From: Papaver somniferum
Taxonomy: Eukaryota > Streptophyta > Magnoliopsida > Ranunculales > Papaveraceae
Assembly: GCF_003573695.1 (NCBI RefSeq)
Contig: NC_039359.1
Span: forward strand, 94,423,275 to 94,487,274
DNA: 64,000 nt
Direction of reading: 5' to 3'
Shown here: piece after piece, positions 10,395-22,000 of the stretch
How positions within the stretch are numbered: position 1 is the first letter of the stretch
How the letters are laid out: every line of letters starts with the position of its first letter
The notes under the pieces: generated by a model
Seen by the model: the letters and a program-made list of their open reading frames with translations, nothing else
Told to the model about the DNA's origin: nothing
The model's database searches: none
Translations under genes and position numbers: made by a program

Positions 10395-12309
10395 TATTGA
10401 TCTAATGAACAGGTTGAATAGGAAAGCGGTGGGCTGGATAACCAAATGTGTGAATCAAGCCGGCAGATTCGTCTTAATCACTACATAACTCACTCCAACG
10501 GCAAACCACATCATGCAAACACAGCTGCTACCAACTCACATTCATCAACAGATGAACCAGATTACCAAAAACCTTTTTTGGGGTCACGATAAGCAAACCA
10601 TGAAATCTCATACAATTGGCTGGCCTAAACTCACCAAAACAAAAGAAGAAGGAGGTCTTGGAATCCGGGCTAGTGCAGATTATAATAAGGCACTCATTCT
10701 TAAAAGACTCTGACAGCTCCATGAATCGTGAACTCGCTTTGCTCGTCTGTCCTCAACAACAAATATGTCAGGAATCAAGACATCTTGATCTCTCAGATAT
10801 CTTCTCCAAACGCAGCTAGCAGCATGTGGAAAAATATGTGTAAGTTAGCTCCAATTCTGCAGTCACACATTTTTCATCAAATTGGTAATGGCAGAGATAC
10901 TCTCATAAACTGCAAACTGGATTCAACAACCCCCACCAGACCCTTGCCCTGACATGTCAATCCACTTCGTCTCAGACATCATCGACCCTCACTCCAACAC
11001 CTGGTTACACGATAAAATCAACACCGACTTCCCAACAACCACGACACATCACATCCATAGTACATACCTTCCACCAACACCTGCACCGGACAAGTTGATT
11101 TGGCCATACTCAAAAACAGGAAACTACACCACAAAAACAGCGTACAAGGTAATCACCAACCAATCCATCAACACCCACCACCAGACCCAACAACCACCAT
11201 CAACCAACTTCAAATTCATCTGGCAGGCTGAATGCCCCCCAAAAATAAAGCTTTTCTTGTGGAAATCCACTCTTGAAGGATTACACACCTTCGCAACCCT
11301 CCACCGAATGCATATAACCACCACCAACCAGTGCCCAGTTTGTAAGAGTGCACCTGAAACAACAACACACCTGTTGTTCCGATGTCGTGTGGCTGAAGAT
11401 GTTTGGAATCTCATTTTTGGTCACCTACCAAGAAGCCCTAATAACCAAAACCCAATCCCACCAGTTCACAACATGCACCAACTTCTTCACCTCCCATTCC
11501 CCAAAGCACAAAAAACAATCTTATATTTCACTACCTGGAAATTATGGCTCGTCAGAAATTCAGCCGTCTACAAAAACACAACCCAAACACCAGCACAAAT
11601 TTTCCAGATCATTCTCCTTTTGCACTCGGAATATGTCTGGGGCAAGAAATCATCTACCACCCCGACACCGTTCACACCACCACCAACCATCATTAGTAAT
11701 AACCGCCAATCTTGCACTATCTCAACTGGATGGATACCACCTGTAGAAAACTGGATTAAAGTGAATACAGATGGTGCAACAAAATGAGCATCAGGAATGG
11801 CAGGTGCAGGGGTCCTATGCAGAAACCATCTTGGTAAAACTCTCAAAGCCATCTCCACACCGCTGGGCATCACTTCAGCACTAACGGCGGAAACTTGGGC
11901 TTTCATTATCGCAGCTAGAACAACAACTCAACATACCTGGAACAGAATAGGTTTTGAGGCAGATTCATTATCACTAGTACAATTTATCAAAAATCAAGCA
12001 TCTCCACCTTGGTACATCAAACCAATGATTGAGGAGGCGACTGCTCTACTACAACGGATACCACAACATACGGTTCAACATGCCTACAGAGAGGTCAATC
12101 AAGGAGCGGACGCTTTGGCAAATCATGCAGTGGAATCACAGTAACACAACCAAACAACCACGCTACGCTTATTTGGGAATTCTAGTGCCCCCTTGTATCC
12201 AAAGAATTGTTATTAATGATATGAATGTTGTAACCTACCCTAAAAACATCAGGGTTTATTTCCAGTAAATGAATAAATTTGCTAGTTCTCCTCAAAAGAA
12301 AAAAAAAAT
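10395..12309 (+). mobile_element. 5'-truncated LINE with poly(A) end
   Basis: The fragment begins within the RT C-terminus (RLNRKAVGWITKCVNQAGRFVLI, with stops). It continues through ITKNLFWG...IGWPKLTKTKEEGGLGIR (10550-10680), an RT zinc-binding domain and an RNase H domain. It ends at an A-rich tail at 12296-12309 (AAAAGAAAAAAAAA). Truncation at the 5' side plus a poly(A) tail is the usual result of target-primed reverse transcription. I could not identify a clear target-site duplication. Confidence 0.85.
10954..12144 (+). pseudogene. LINE zf-RVT plus RNase H region with one internal stop
   Basis: The frame reads a zf-RVT domain (WPYSKTGNYTTKTAYKV ... FKFIWQAECPPKIKLFLWKSTLEGLHTF ... CPVCKSAPETTTHLLFRCRVAEDVWNLIF, about residues 48-155), with the Cys/His zinc-binding residues visible. 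An RVT_3-type RNase H domain follows (WIKVNTDGATK ... GAGVLCRNH ... FEADSLSLVQFI ... YREVNQGADALANHA). A single TGA at 11785-11787 falls inside the RNase H start; the frame is otherwise continuous for 1191 bases. The remaining acidic residues of the RNase H site (D in NTDGA, E in ALTAE, D in EADS, D in GADALAN) are present. Confidence 0.8.
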
Positions 12310-13056
12310 ATTAATAAGATCAACTTCCCACCTCTAGAAAGGTTTGACATCGACCTTTCTCCACTACAATGTCCCACTTCAATTTAGATAAATAATTGTA
12401 TGTTCATCGGAGCTTCAAATAAGAGATTGGAAATAATAATCAACCACACACCCAAATTTTTTTATAAAATTGGGTACATCTGGGACTTGGCTCATTGCTA
12501 CATCGTACTTTCGTAGAAATTGACCTTAAAACTCAAAACCACAATAAGATATTTCTGAGATGAATGGAAATGCTACGTTGACCAAGCATTTTATCCCGAC
12601 AAAACCACCGACTGAGCCAAATATTGGGACCCACTGTACACTTTCACCATCCAACTGTTAGAATCATATCTCTGTTGAAAGGTTTGCGGGAGAAAACGCG
12701 GTCCGTCTATCACTTCCTGATGAATAATTTGAGCCGACAAAAGACCGAGAAAAACTAAAATGCCATCCGGGAATTGCGAATGACTTATAGTACCCCTCGT
12801 CAGAGACCCAACATCCCTGTATCCACCCCATGCCTTAGCAGTTAGCAAGTTTAAAGACTCGGCTAGACGGACTTACTGCAGGCCCGCAACCCTTTGGTGC
12901 TCTCAAATCTATCAGGAGACCCGTTTATGAATACACTGATGAAGGTGCTTTGGTTATTACTGACAACAGTGACAAAGCTGGGCATCACTTCGTCTTCTTC
13001 TTCTTCTTCTTCTTCTTCTTCTTCTTCAGTTACCAGAGTTAGGGTTTCGAACTTCC
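12310..13056. other. Intergenic; (TTC)n microsatellite
   Basis: No gene is recognised. A (TTC)n tract occupies about 12993-13027, just before the start of the DUF295 pseudogene, and may belong to its 5' leader. The open minus-strand frame 12591-12848 has no recognisable domain. Confidence 0.4.
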
Positions 13057-14100
13057 ATGGAAGCAGATCATCAAAGAGGTGAACGTAGACTCCCCCCATC
13101 ACCAAATGTTGCACCTTGGCTTGTTTTCCCACATGGAAAAGATAGTAAGTTTCAAACCTTCTATAATATATGTGATCCCATGAACAAAATTTACAAAAAA
13201 TCCATACCGTTGTTTGTGATGATGATGTAGAAACTAAATTCAATTTTGGGAATTGTTTCCTATGAATCCTGTATCACTGGACACTGTCATGTTGCCTAAT
13301 TTACTTCATGGTCTAAATAGTACCAATTTTGATGAATATTATGTCAAAGAGGCTTTTTTATCTTCACCTCCTAAGAGCAGCACCAGTGGTGGTGGTGGTG
13401 GTGGTGGTGGTGGTAGTATCTGTGATGATTCCATGGTTTATATACTATTGCAAGGATGTGAAAGGCCTGATATTCTTTTTTATTGTCACCCTGGTGAAAA
13501 AGATTGGAGAAAACATGAGTTTGTTAATATTACTGAAAGTCTTCGCACAATGTTAATTACTAATGGTAAGTTATTTATAATGTGTGTGAGTGGTTTCTAC
13601 TTGGAGATTGCAATACGACGAGGGTCTGATATTGATGATATGAAACCCTTAGCATAAGTGAATTTATGTGGATAGATGACAATGTCGAACCTGAATCAGT
13701 AGCGGGGGGTTTGGATTGTCTTGTTCAACAGTACTGGGTGGAGTCTTTCGGTTTTGTTTATAGAGTAGAAAGGTGTTACATTCCGAGAGGTGCTTATCAG
13801 AACTGTGTAACCCGAATAATAATATCAAAATTGGATTTGGATTTCTCTACAATGGCTTGGGAGGAAGTGAATAGTTTGGATGACTATGTCTTCTTTCTAG
13901 GCAATCGTACACAACTGTCTTGCTTGGCCTCGGAGTTGGGATTTTCAAAGGGGTGCGTGTATTACACACAAGACTGGGAAATGTGCCTTTACAGATATGA
14001 CTTGGAAGACGGAAGTATTTTACTTTCTTTACCATGTCCTGAGCTACCAATGCCATGGGACACGCCTGAATGGCTGATGATTACTACCACTCCAAGGTAA
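13057..14100 (+). pseudogene. DUF295 (KIB1-4 beta-propeller-like) protein, multiply frameshifted
   Basis: From ATG 13057 the reading is MEADHQRGERRLPPSPNVAPWLVFPHGKDSKFQTFYNICDPMNKIYKKSI, the usual DUF295 opening (PWLVFPHGK...YNI.DP.....). A TAG at 13228 ends that frame. The family reading passes through a short second frame (VVCDDDVETKFNFGNC), then a third frame 13253-13657 (PVSLDTVMLPNLLHGL ... ILFYCHPGEKDWRKHEF), then back to the first frame from about 13666 (YWVESFGFVYRVERCYIPRG ... MAWEEVNSLDDYVFFLGNRTQLSCLASELGFSKGCVYYT ... YRYDLEDGSI). Three frame changes make it a pseudogene. A (GGT)n run encoding poly-Gly at 13386-13414 is an expansion within the middle piece. No F-box is present at the N-terminus. 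Confidence 0.8.
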
Positions 14101-14960
14101 TTTTTAAAAGTCGTGCTTCAAATTTTCAACTTTGTTATCTATCCTTATTGATATGTTCGAGCAATTGTTATGGGGAGGTGTCTCATCCACAGGGCCACTG
14201 TGGGAGTAATTACTCTACCAAAAGGGTCCAACTATTTCACTTAAAGGAGGACCTCAGGGAGTTACGATAGAAAGTTGAAAGTTAAGGTCCAGTGACACAA
14301 CTAGGTGCCGGCACACCTTGTAGTATGGTCAGACTAAATAGATTGGAATTAGTTGTTTTACAGAGCTTTAGAATAGAGAGACTTCCTTATTCAGCACCCC
14401 TAATTTTTATTATCCAATGACTTTTAAGTAGTATGGAGCCAGAGATACTTACGACTGGGACTATGACTGTACAAACAACTTATGACTCGACTTATGATTA
14501 GAACAAAGACGGTTGTGTTTTATAATAAAGATGTATATGTAGCACCCTTAACTGGCCAATCCTATTACAGACTTATCTGTATACATATGCTTCAGTCTTT
14601 TGTATGAGTGTAGATTTTTGTTTTCCCTTAACTAATGAACGGCTTCACATGCTAAAAGGCTACTATGCAACTTCAAAAGCTCGGGGGAATGATTGGATAA
14701 TTTATTTATCTTAATTCTATCTGGTTCAGACCACAAGGAAAAATGCCATTACCATAAATTGTTGTGTGTGTGCTTTTCGCTTTTTTCTATTCCTATAATT
14801 ACAACGAATCGCCACATATATAAACGAATGGTCTCTACATCTGTGGGTGTAGGTCATACATGCTCTCTTTTAAAGTAGTAATGTCATCAGAATTCTTAAC
14901 GATGTCTTGCATCTTCTCATTTGTAGGTTTGATAACAAAAATACAGCAGACTGTGTTTAG
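14101..14960. other. Spacer between two DUF295 loci
   Basis: No reading frame or RNA gene supported. The right edge (TTTGTAG at about 14926, TGTTTAG at 14960) offers 3' splice-site-like sequences, so the downstream F-box gene may have a 5' exon here that I could not define. Confidence 0.35.
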
Positions 14961-16167
14961 GAAAGGACAAACACAAGGATAAAGTTGTACAGGCAATCGA
15001 AAACATAGCTGTTGTAGCGAAGGATGGTCAGAAAGAGGATGTTGAAGAAGCAGGACCATGGACGATGCTTCAGGATGATATGGTAAGGTCGATTTCAAAG
15101 TATCTCCATACAGTGGATTACATACAATTACGTGCAGTTAGTAAAAAGCATCGATCGATATTAAGTCTGAGAAGATCCTATTCTACTTGGACTACCCCAG
15201 ATTTGTCCCCATGGATGGTTTTTCCTATATATAATCGATCCGTCTACAATTTCGTAAATTCTATGCATAATAATGACAACTACCTTATGAAAATCCCTGA
15301 ATCGTTAAAAGGCTCTAGAATTCGGTTTTCCAAAGGTGGGTGGTTGCTCATATCAAAAGGCAAGACATTGTTCTTCTACAATCCCTTCACAAGATCCAGT
15401 ATCGAACTTCCGGAATTACCAGATGAGCATTGTTATGATTTCTCAGGTATCTCATTCTCGTCCGCGCCCACTTCTTCAGATTGTGTAGTTTTTGGCGTCA
15501 GTAAACAAATTGGGGATAATGTTTTCACTTTCTACATTAAACGTGGAGATGAACATTGGACAAATGTTTCCTTTGACGGTTTTTATTGGCTTCCCGATAG
15601 GAAACCCATGGAATTTGAGGCGGATTTTAACAGTCCAGTTTTTTTATCGTGGAGCATTCTATTGCTTAGACATCAATGGAACTTTAGGAGTATGTAATTT
15701 GGAGCATGGCATTAATTGGGAAATATTAGACACGGTGACTCGTCCTAACTGTGAGTTTATCTATAAGAGTTTCTTGGTGGAGTGTGAAGGAAAACTTTTA
15801 TCTGTGTTTTTAGGCCGTTTCGGAAAATGGGTTCGCATTTTTAGGTTGGAGCACAATGATACGGTTTGGGTTGAAGTTAAGCATTTGGGGCGGTATATCT
15901 TGTTCATTAGCAACACCTCTTGTATCTCAGCAATTGCTCAGACAAGTCAAATGGAGAACAAAGTCTCCTTTCCAAGGTTGCATAACAAAGGAATTTTGTA
16001 CTATTCCCTTGATACAGGTATGTATCACTGTTTTGGGAGTGGACATTGTGCTAAAGATCTCAGGTGGACATTGTGATTCGGAGGAGGATTTAAACTGCAG
16101 TTGGATTGAACCTAATTGGTCAGAGATCTCAGGTGAATCTCTTCACTGGCTCAGCGTGCCCGGATAA
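14961..16167 (+). pseudogene. F-box/DUF295 gene with two frameshifts
   Basis: The protein opens ...EDVEEAGPWTMLQDDMVRSISKYLHTVDYIQLRAVSKKHRSIL, a canonical F-box (SCF ubiquitin-ligase substrate receptor; binds SKP1/ASK). A DUF295 propeller-like domain follows (PWMVFPIYNRSVYNFVN ... LFFYNPFTRSSIELPELPD ... SSDCVVFGV). The first ATG in frame is 15065, inside the F-box, so translation must start upstream, perhaps in an earlier exon. At the T7 run 15639-15645 the frame breaks; with six T's the expected VFYRGAFYCLD continues, and the second frame then runs to a TGA at 16074. The family C-terminus (LNCSWIEPNWSE) is found in a third frame ending at 16167, beyond a local repeat of GTGGACATTGTG (16039 and 16064). 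The first break could be a sequencing error; the second looks real. Confidence 0.7.
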
Positions 16168-16705
16168 ATATATTAGCCTCCTTTTGCCATGTAATCTTTT
16201 TCTGTGTAGCATTAGATTCGTTATGTGCGTGTGTTTATGAATTTATGCAGTTGACCCATTATATGACACATTTTGGTCTCTTTCTCGGTTGAGTGGTGAA
16301 ACTGTTCAAAGTGCTTGAAAATTGAAAATTTTGAATCATTCCTTTTTTTTGTCATGAATTTTCCTTTTTCAAATCACTGTTGGCAACCCAGGATTTCATC
16401 AGTCAGAATCAATATTTACGTCTTAGATATCTCATATCTTGAACAAATGATTCTGACTGATCAATTTGTTATGATACATATGATATTATAGATGTGTTTT
16501 GGGGCCGAGTTTAACGGGTCTAAAGATTAAAAAAACAGGCAAAATCCTTGCAAGCACACTTCCATTATTGCGAACTAAATATTTGCATTCTATTTGAGCC
16601 GTTTACTCGATTGTGGCAATGACTCACAGGCGTAAGTGATACAACTGGGATAGCTTCAACTGGCTTATTGAAATCTATCAAATTAGAGAAGTTCCATACA
16701 GATGG
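16168..16705. other. Intergenic between convergent genes; contains an inverted repeat
   Basis: 3' flanks of the F-box locus (plus) and the ARM gene (minus). A perfect 14-base inverted repeat (ATCAGTCAGAATCA, 16398-16411, with its complement at 16448-16461) encloses a 36-base loop. No gene is seen. Confidence 0.5.
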
Positions 16706-18334
16706 TTACTGTGAAGGTGTAAAAGATGCAGCCTTAAGCTGGAGGTGACAAATGCTGAGTTCCATGCCTCTCTGAACCATGTCTAGTAATAACCTGTTAG
16801 CTGTTTCAGCAGCAGCTTTGTCTGCCCCATCCACCCTGAGAGCGATATCCGAAATAATACTCTCTAACAATGAAGATGCCGGCAATCTCTTCTGCGGAGA
16901 ATCTCTGAGCAAATCAAGCAGTGTTCGAGCTCTTTCTTGAGCTACTCCTGTGCCTTCCACTGTTAATCGCAAGAGACCTGGAATTGCACCTTCTTTCAGG
17001 ATAAGTTCTCTATATTTATTTCTGCAACTCCAGCATAAAGACAGCAGCGCTCCAACTGCATGCTCAGTACTGATTAAAGATCCATCTTCCACAGTTTCAA
17101 CCAATGTCAGAATTCCCATAGTAGAGTCCGAAATTGCTAACCGTCCTTCTTCGGAGTTGGCCAAGATTCCGAGTAACGCACTTGTTTTCTCAGCAAATTT
17201 GGAGTATTTTTTGCACTCTTGGAGTAGGGTAAGCAAAGGAGGAACTGCTTCAGCCGTGATAACAGGAGTCGAATTTTTTGTGCAGGTAGAGAGATTGTAT
17301 AAAGCTGTGACAGCGTCTACTTTTCCTTGGACACTACTAGAGCTGAGAGTCTGAACTAGAAGAGGTATAGCTCCAGAAATCGCAATTGTTGGTTTATTAG
17401 AAGGTGAAGATGAGAGTGTCAAAATTGCTGCAGTAGCTAAATCTCTTAAATGACCATTCTGGGATTTAAGAAGTTCGACCAGAGACGGAACCGCACCTGA
17501 TGTCACTATTATGACTTTGTTTCTGAAAAGAAAGCACCACTGTAATCAGGAAAGCAGCTGACAAATATATCTCACCAGATGAACAAACATTTTGTGAGAT
17601 ATAAGAGAACAGTAAAGAAAACAAACAGGTCAACTCCTGCAAGCAATTTACAGGAAATGAAGCAAGATACACTTCACAACAACAGCAAAGACAACACTAA
17701 GACAATGGTATCTAGATTACAAGAACATACTGATTTTAAGATAACACAGACAGATGGAAATCCCAACTTTCAGATTTTGACAAACAGAAAAAAATTTGTC
17801 TTCAAGAAATTGAACATAAGAATCTCTAAAACACTACTACCACCAATCATCCTAGATCTGAAGGCATTACAAAAACATTGTGAGATGCTCAAATCTACAT
17901 AGTGATTAATCCAAAACATGCCAAGATTCAGAGATCTTATAAATGAAACACCCTTAATTTCAGAACAATGAATACACAAAACATCAATGATTTACCGACA
18001 CAAATGAATCAAAAAATTAGGGATTTAGAGCAAACCCAGAGATTAAAAAAACTCACCGTTCATTCCGGGCAGCGATATTGAGAAGAGCGAGCAATGCAGA
18101 TTCAGTAGCTTCTAAATTCGAACAAGAAATCATAGAAATCAAAGGTTGTACAATCCCTGCAACTCCACAACAAGAACGAGCCTTAACAGAAGATTTAGCA
18201 ATCTTTCTAATATCTTTAGCTGCTTGGATTTTAACTTGTAGAAATTCATCTCTATTATTAAGCTTCAACGACAATTCTCTGATCAGAATCTCTCTTTTTG
18301 ATTTGCAAGTCTCTTCTTCTTGATCAACTCTCAT
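16706..18334 (-). CDS. Armadillo-repeat protein (U-box-less, PUB4-like ARM family)
   Basis: Two exons, 18057-18334 and 16706-17522, join cleanly (donor CG|GTGAGT, acceptor TTTTCAG|AAAC; intron 534 bases), giving 1095 bases and 364 residues. The start is ATG at 18332-18334, preceded by GTGAA and no earlier in-frame ATG. A charged N-terminus (MRVDQEEETCKSKREILI) leads into tandem ARM repeats from about residue 35 to 340, with the typical pattern I-P-L-L-V-x-L-L and A-x-x-A-L-x-N-L-S (AIPLLVQTLSSSSVQGKVDAVTALYNLS, here at exon 2). Such right-handed superhelices bind partner proteins. The repeats most resemble those at the C-terminus of plant U-box E3 ligases, but no U-box is present, so an adaptor role is inferred. 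The gene is intact and is followed on the same strand upstream by PGAP1. Confidence 0.94.
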
Positions 18335-19049
18335 TTTCACTTCACTTCACTCTATAAACCTTTGACTCATTAAGACCGAGCGAGTCACTGAAGTCGGAAA
18401 TGTTGGGTTTTTAGTATGAATCTGAGATTTGGGAAGTAGACAGATACAGCTAGACAAGGCAGGCAGGCCCTTCCAACGAGGAAGGGTACGGAACCACATA
18501 CTATGCGCATGTGCTTGCCATGACCTTGAGACAAGCTCTTAAATTGTGGGGATCTCGATTCAATAAGAAGCTGTGTATTAGTTGGGCAAATCCTACTCGA
18601 TCTTGATATTGACGTCCCAGATTTTGAGCATCCAGCTCTTGTAATACAATCACAGATGTTCCGAGCAAGTGGCACACAGGGCCTTTGTTTAAATGGCCCA
18701 AGTGGAAGCGGATTCTGACATGTTGTTTACAGTGCTGATCAAGTATATTGAAGATGAATATAATAAGTTCTGTGCAGTGTTTGGTCCAATTCAATGAAAT
18801 GTGCAACAACAACGATACAAACAAAACAGTACTGAAACACAAACCCTGTCAGAAACAATTAGCTTCCCTCATCTTTTTTTCTACATTAATCTATTCTCTT
18901 GGTTCCAAAGATCTCTCACTCAAAAAATTGCTAAACCGTGATGCTTATCATTATACCAGAAAATATAACCTGACAAAGAAAAATTTACAACATAACTTGT
19001 ACCCATCTAAGATTTAGGTATGTGTATAGCTTTTTTGACAAGGAGTTTG
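18335..19049. other. ARM gene promoter and PGAP1 3' flank
   Basis: The 715 bases hold the promoter of the ARM gene (transcribed leftward) and the 3' UTR of PGAP1 (also leftward). The open frames seen here carry no recognisable domain. I see no clear TATA box for the ARM gene. Confidence 0.5.
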
Positions 19050-22000
19050 TTAATGTCTGTGAGAATGTTTCCTGCTGGAGGTTAAATGAATCTCTCCCTT
19101 TTCTCTGCTCTTTCTCTCTATTACTGTCACAGCAGTAGATACGATTCCAACTACAGCCATGGAGTAAAAGGATCTGTATGGAGTTAAAGCAAGAGCAGAG
19201 AGAAAACAATAATATCCAGCGAGCAGATAGACGAAGCTCAAACCAACTTCCCTGCCTCGGAAACCAGGTAAGGGAAATGAGAGGGAATCAAATCCAGGTC
19301 TTGAACTTAGACCGTGGAAAATGACAAATACACAAATACCAGAATCCCAAAACCATGGTAAACTCTGACCAAGCCCAATTCTCTGCAAGAATTAAAACAG
19401 ATCCATGCATGAGAACCACGAATTATAATGTAGCAAGATGCAGAAGGCACGAAGGTTATGCATGTATAAGGTGGACATTTCACTAATAAGGTATCAGGCA
19501 TATGGGGAACACAATTACCACAAACACACGCATTTACTACGATTAATCAGTAAATTACAATTTGAATATTACACACCAGTTAACCAGGCGTTGTAACCTA
19601 GGGTGGTTCCTAAACTAGAATATTTCGGGGATGGGGGATGTAATTTGCAGAAAAATAATGATCTTTATAACCACATAGCAAAAAAGGATGCATACCTGTA
19701 GCCAAGCGACAAGTGATGGGACAAACATGAGAGCCGCGAGAAGGTGCAAAATTAGCATACCATGTCGGAAGTTGAAGATCTCTAATTGTGTATCACTATA
19801 GCTTCTTGCAGAGTTTGGGCTATTGAGAGGGTTCTCCTCCACAGGAAGAAGTGGGTCCAGCCCACCATCGGATTTAATCTTATGCTGGGACCTGTCATTG
19901 TGCTTGGTTTTAGAATCTTGCTGCTCCTTTTGAGCATGGGTGCGAAAGGAAGTCCCAAGAAAACTGTTACAGAAACATGTGACAGTTATGGATCTTGCAT
20001 TATCTCAAAGACTGGAGTTCTTGAAAATTATTACTTAAACCAATTAGAGAAGAGAAAAGGACGTCAAAACTTCACCCTCGAAACAAAATAAGTAACCTAC
20101 AACACGTAATATCGTAATTCAGGAGTACTCTTTATAGATCCTATTTTTCATGGGACAGGCAGCGCTAATATATCAAGCCCGCATATCCATAATTAGAACT
20201 ACAAAACACGCTCTCTTTTGTGGAGAAAATGTGGGACCAGACATACCATGAGACGTGGAGTTCCGCAGTCGACTTCACAATATTTTGTATAATGGTTAAC
20301 CTATGTCACTCACATCCTCTCATAAAATCATGTCTCTCCAACTAACATTAATTCTACCAATCACAAAACAAATGAAAAAGTGGTGAACCTGTCGATCATG
20401 AATCAAGTACAAAGCAGTGAACCAAGGATTGCGATAGCTTAAATGAGAAGTCATCAATTTCAAACAGAAACCAAGCCACATTACACATGAGGAAGAAAAC
20501 TTGCACAGACCAAGCACGTACCTACAGAGAGCCGAATGACAGTATAGAGCATGAGACAGAAGGAGTACCAACAGACCAAAAGCGGGATGAACAAAAGAAA
20601 CAAGAATAATTGCAGTCACTGCAGTAACAAGAGTTGGATTTCCCTTGAGTATCCTGACCGCCTGTTTTAAGTATGGAACAAATTAAAGTTCAAGCCCAAG
20701 TTTCAACTACGTAAATCATCTGATGAGTATGTGATAGGCTGATAGCCAAATTGACCAAATCAGTTTAAAAGTTCAAGATGGATAAACTAAGAATGTTCTG
20801 CGATCTTGTTTAAGCAATAGCCAATCGATATGAACTAATTTCGATGCATTGGGTGTCAGAGCTTACCTTAAAGGAAAAGAGATTATAGATTGTGAGCAAC
20901 CGTCTAAAAACTACAAAACGAAGATTTTCTTCCCACCCTCGCCATCTGCAAAGGACCACGTGTGTCAGCTAATTGACCATTAAAATATTTGGCAGTTGAA
21001 TTTCTTTCGACTGTAAAATAAGATCCAGCACTAATACATGAGACACACACCACTAACCTTAATTTGAGGAAAGTATGCACCATGGCAACGGCGAAGAAGG
21101 CTAGTTGAGATATCAAAATCAGAATAATGACGCACCCATTTGCAAATGCATAGCAAATCAGAGAGACAGTAATGTAGCTGAAGAATGGGGGAAGTGGCTG
21201 AGATATTATCAATGAAATAACCAATGAAATTAAAATAGGCAACACTGCCACAAGCACAAAGGATTGAGGCATTATGAGGTTGGACTCTACTGCAGCCAGC
21301 ATGGAGGGCAGAGGTAGGTCAAGCTCCCACGCACGTGATTGCCGCATCAGTGCGAAAAAAATCACGGCAATGGAGAAACCAATTATCTGCAAGAAGCACA
21401 CCCCCAAATGAAAATTTTGAGACCTGATTGATTACACCTTAAAGCATCATGACTTCCAAATAACCAAGTGAGCTGAGAACAGATTCATAATCCATTGACT
21501 AGCAGTGAACTAGATGATAGTACTAATTAGGTGTGCAATGAAAATTATCACCTGTGAGGAGTACATAAGTAAAAATCTTCCAGCAGCAGCAGTAATAGAT
21601 ACGGACGCACTGATTTTGTATGAACAATGCGGATCTACCTGAGTGCAAACAAAAGCACCTAATGAATCAAAATACGGGAATAAGAATATACTTATTTCTG
21701 TTTAGTCCGTATTCATATAAATGATCTTATAACACTTGAGTAATTTGTGATTTGAATGAATTCATACTGTCATTTCATACCATTAACATAATTGTGGTCT
21801 TTTCAGACCCTGGAGTCGATGCCCAGAAGGCTGGTGAAGAATCCACCAAAATTGTCTCTGAATAGAGATTTGGAATTATCTGAAGGCCTGATACTGGATC
21901 CCAAACCACAGCTGCAGGTGGAAAACAACGAAGTTTACAAAGCCCTACACAGAAAGAAAAAGGAGCAATCAGTAACAAATGCATTTTCTTTTACAAATGC

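Noticed and set aside
12863..13243. Minus-strand open frame with a poly-Glu run
   Set aside because: Antisense to the DUF295 pseudogene; the run is just the (TTC)n microsatellite.
18053..18340. Alternative start of the ARM protein at 18340
   Set aside because: That codon is GTG; the first ATG in frame is at 18334.
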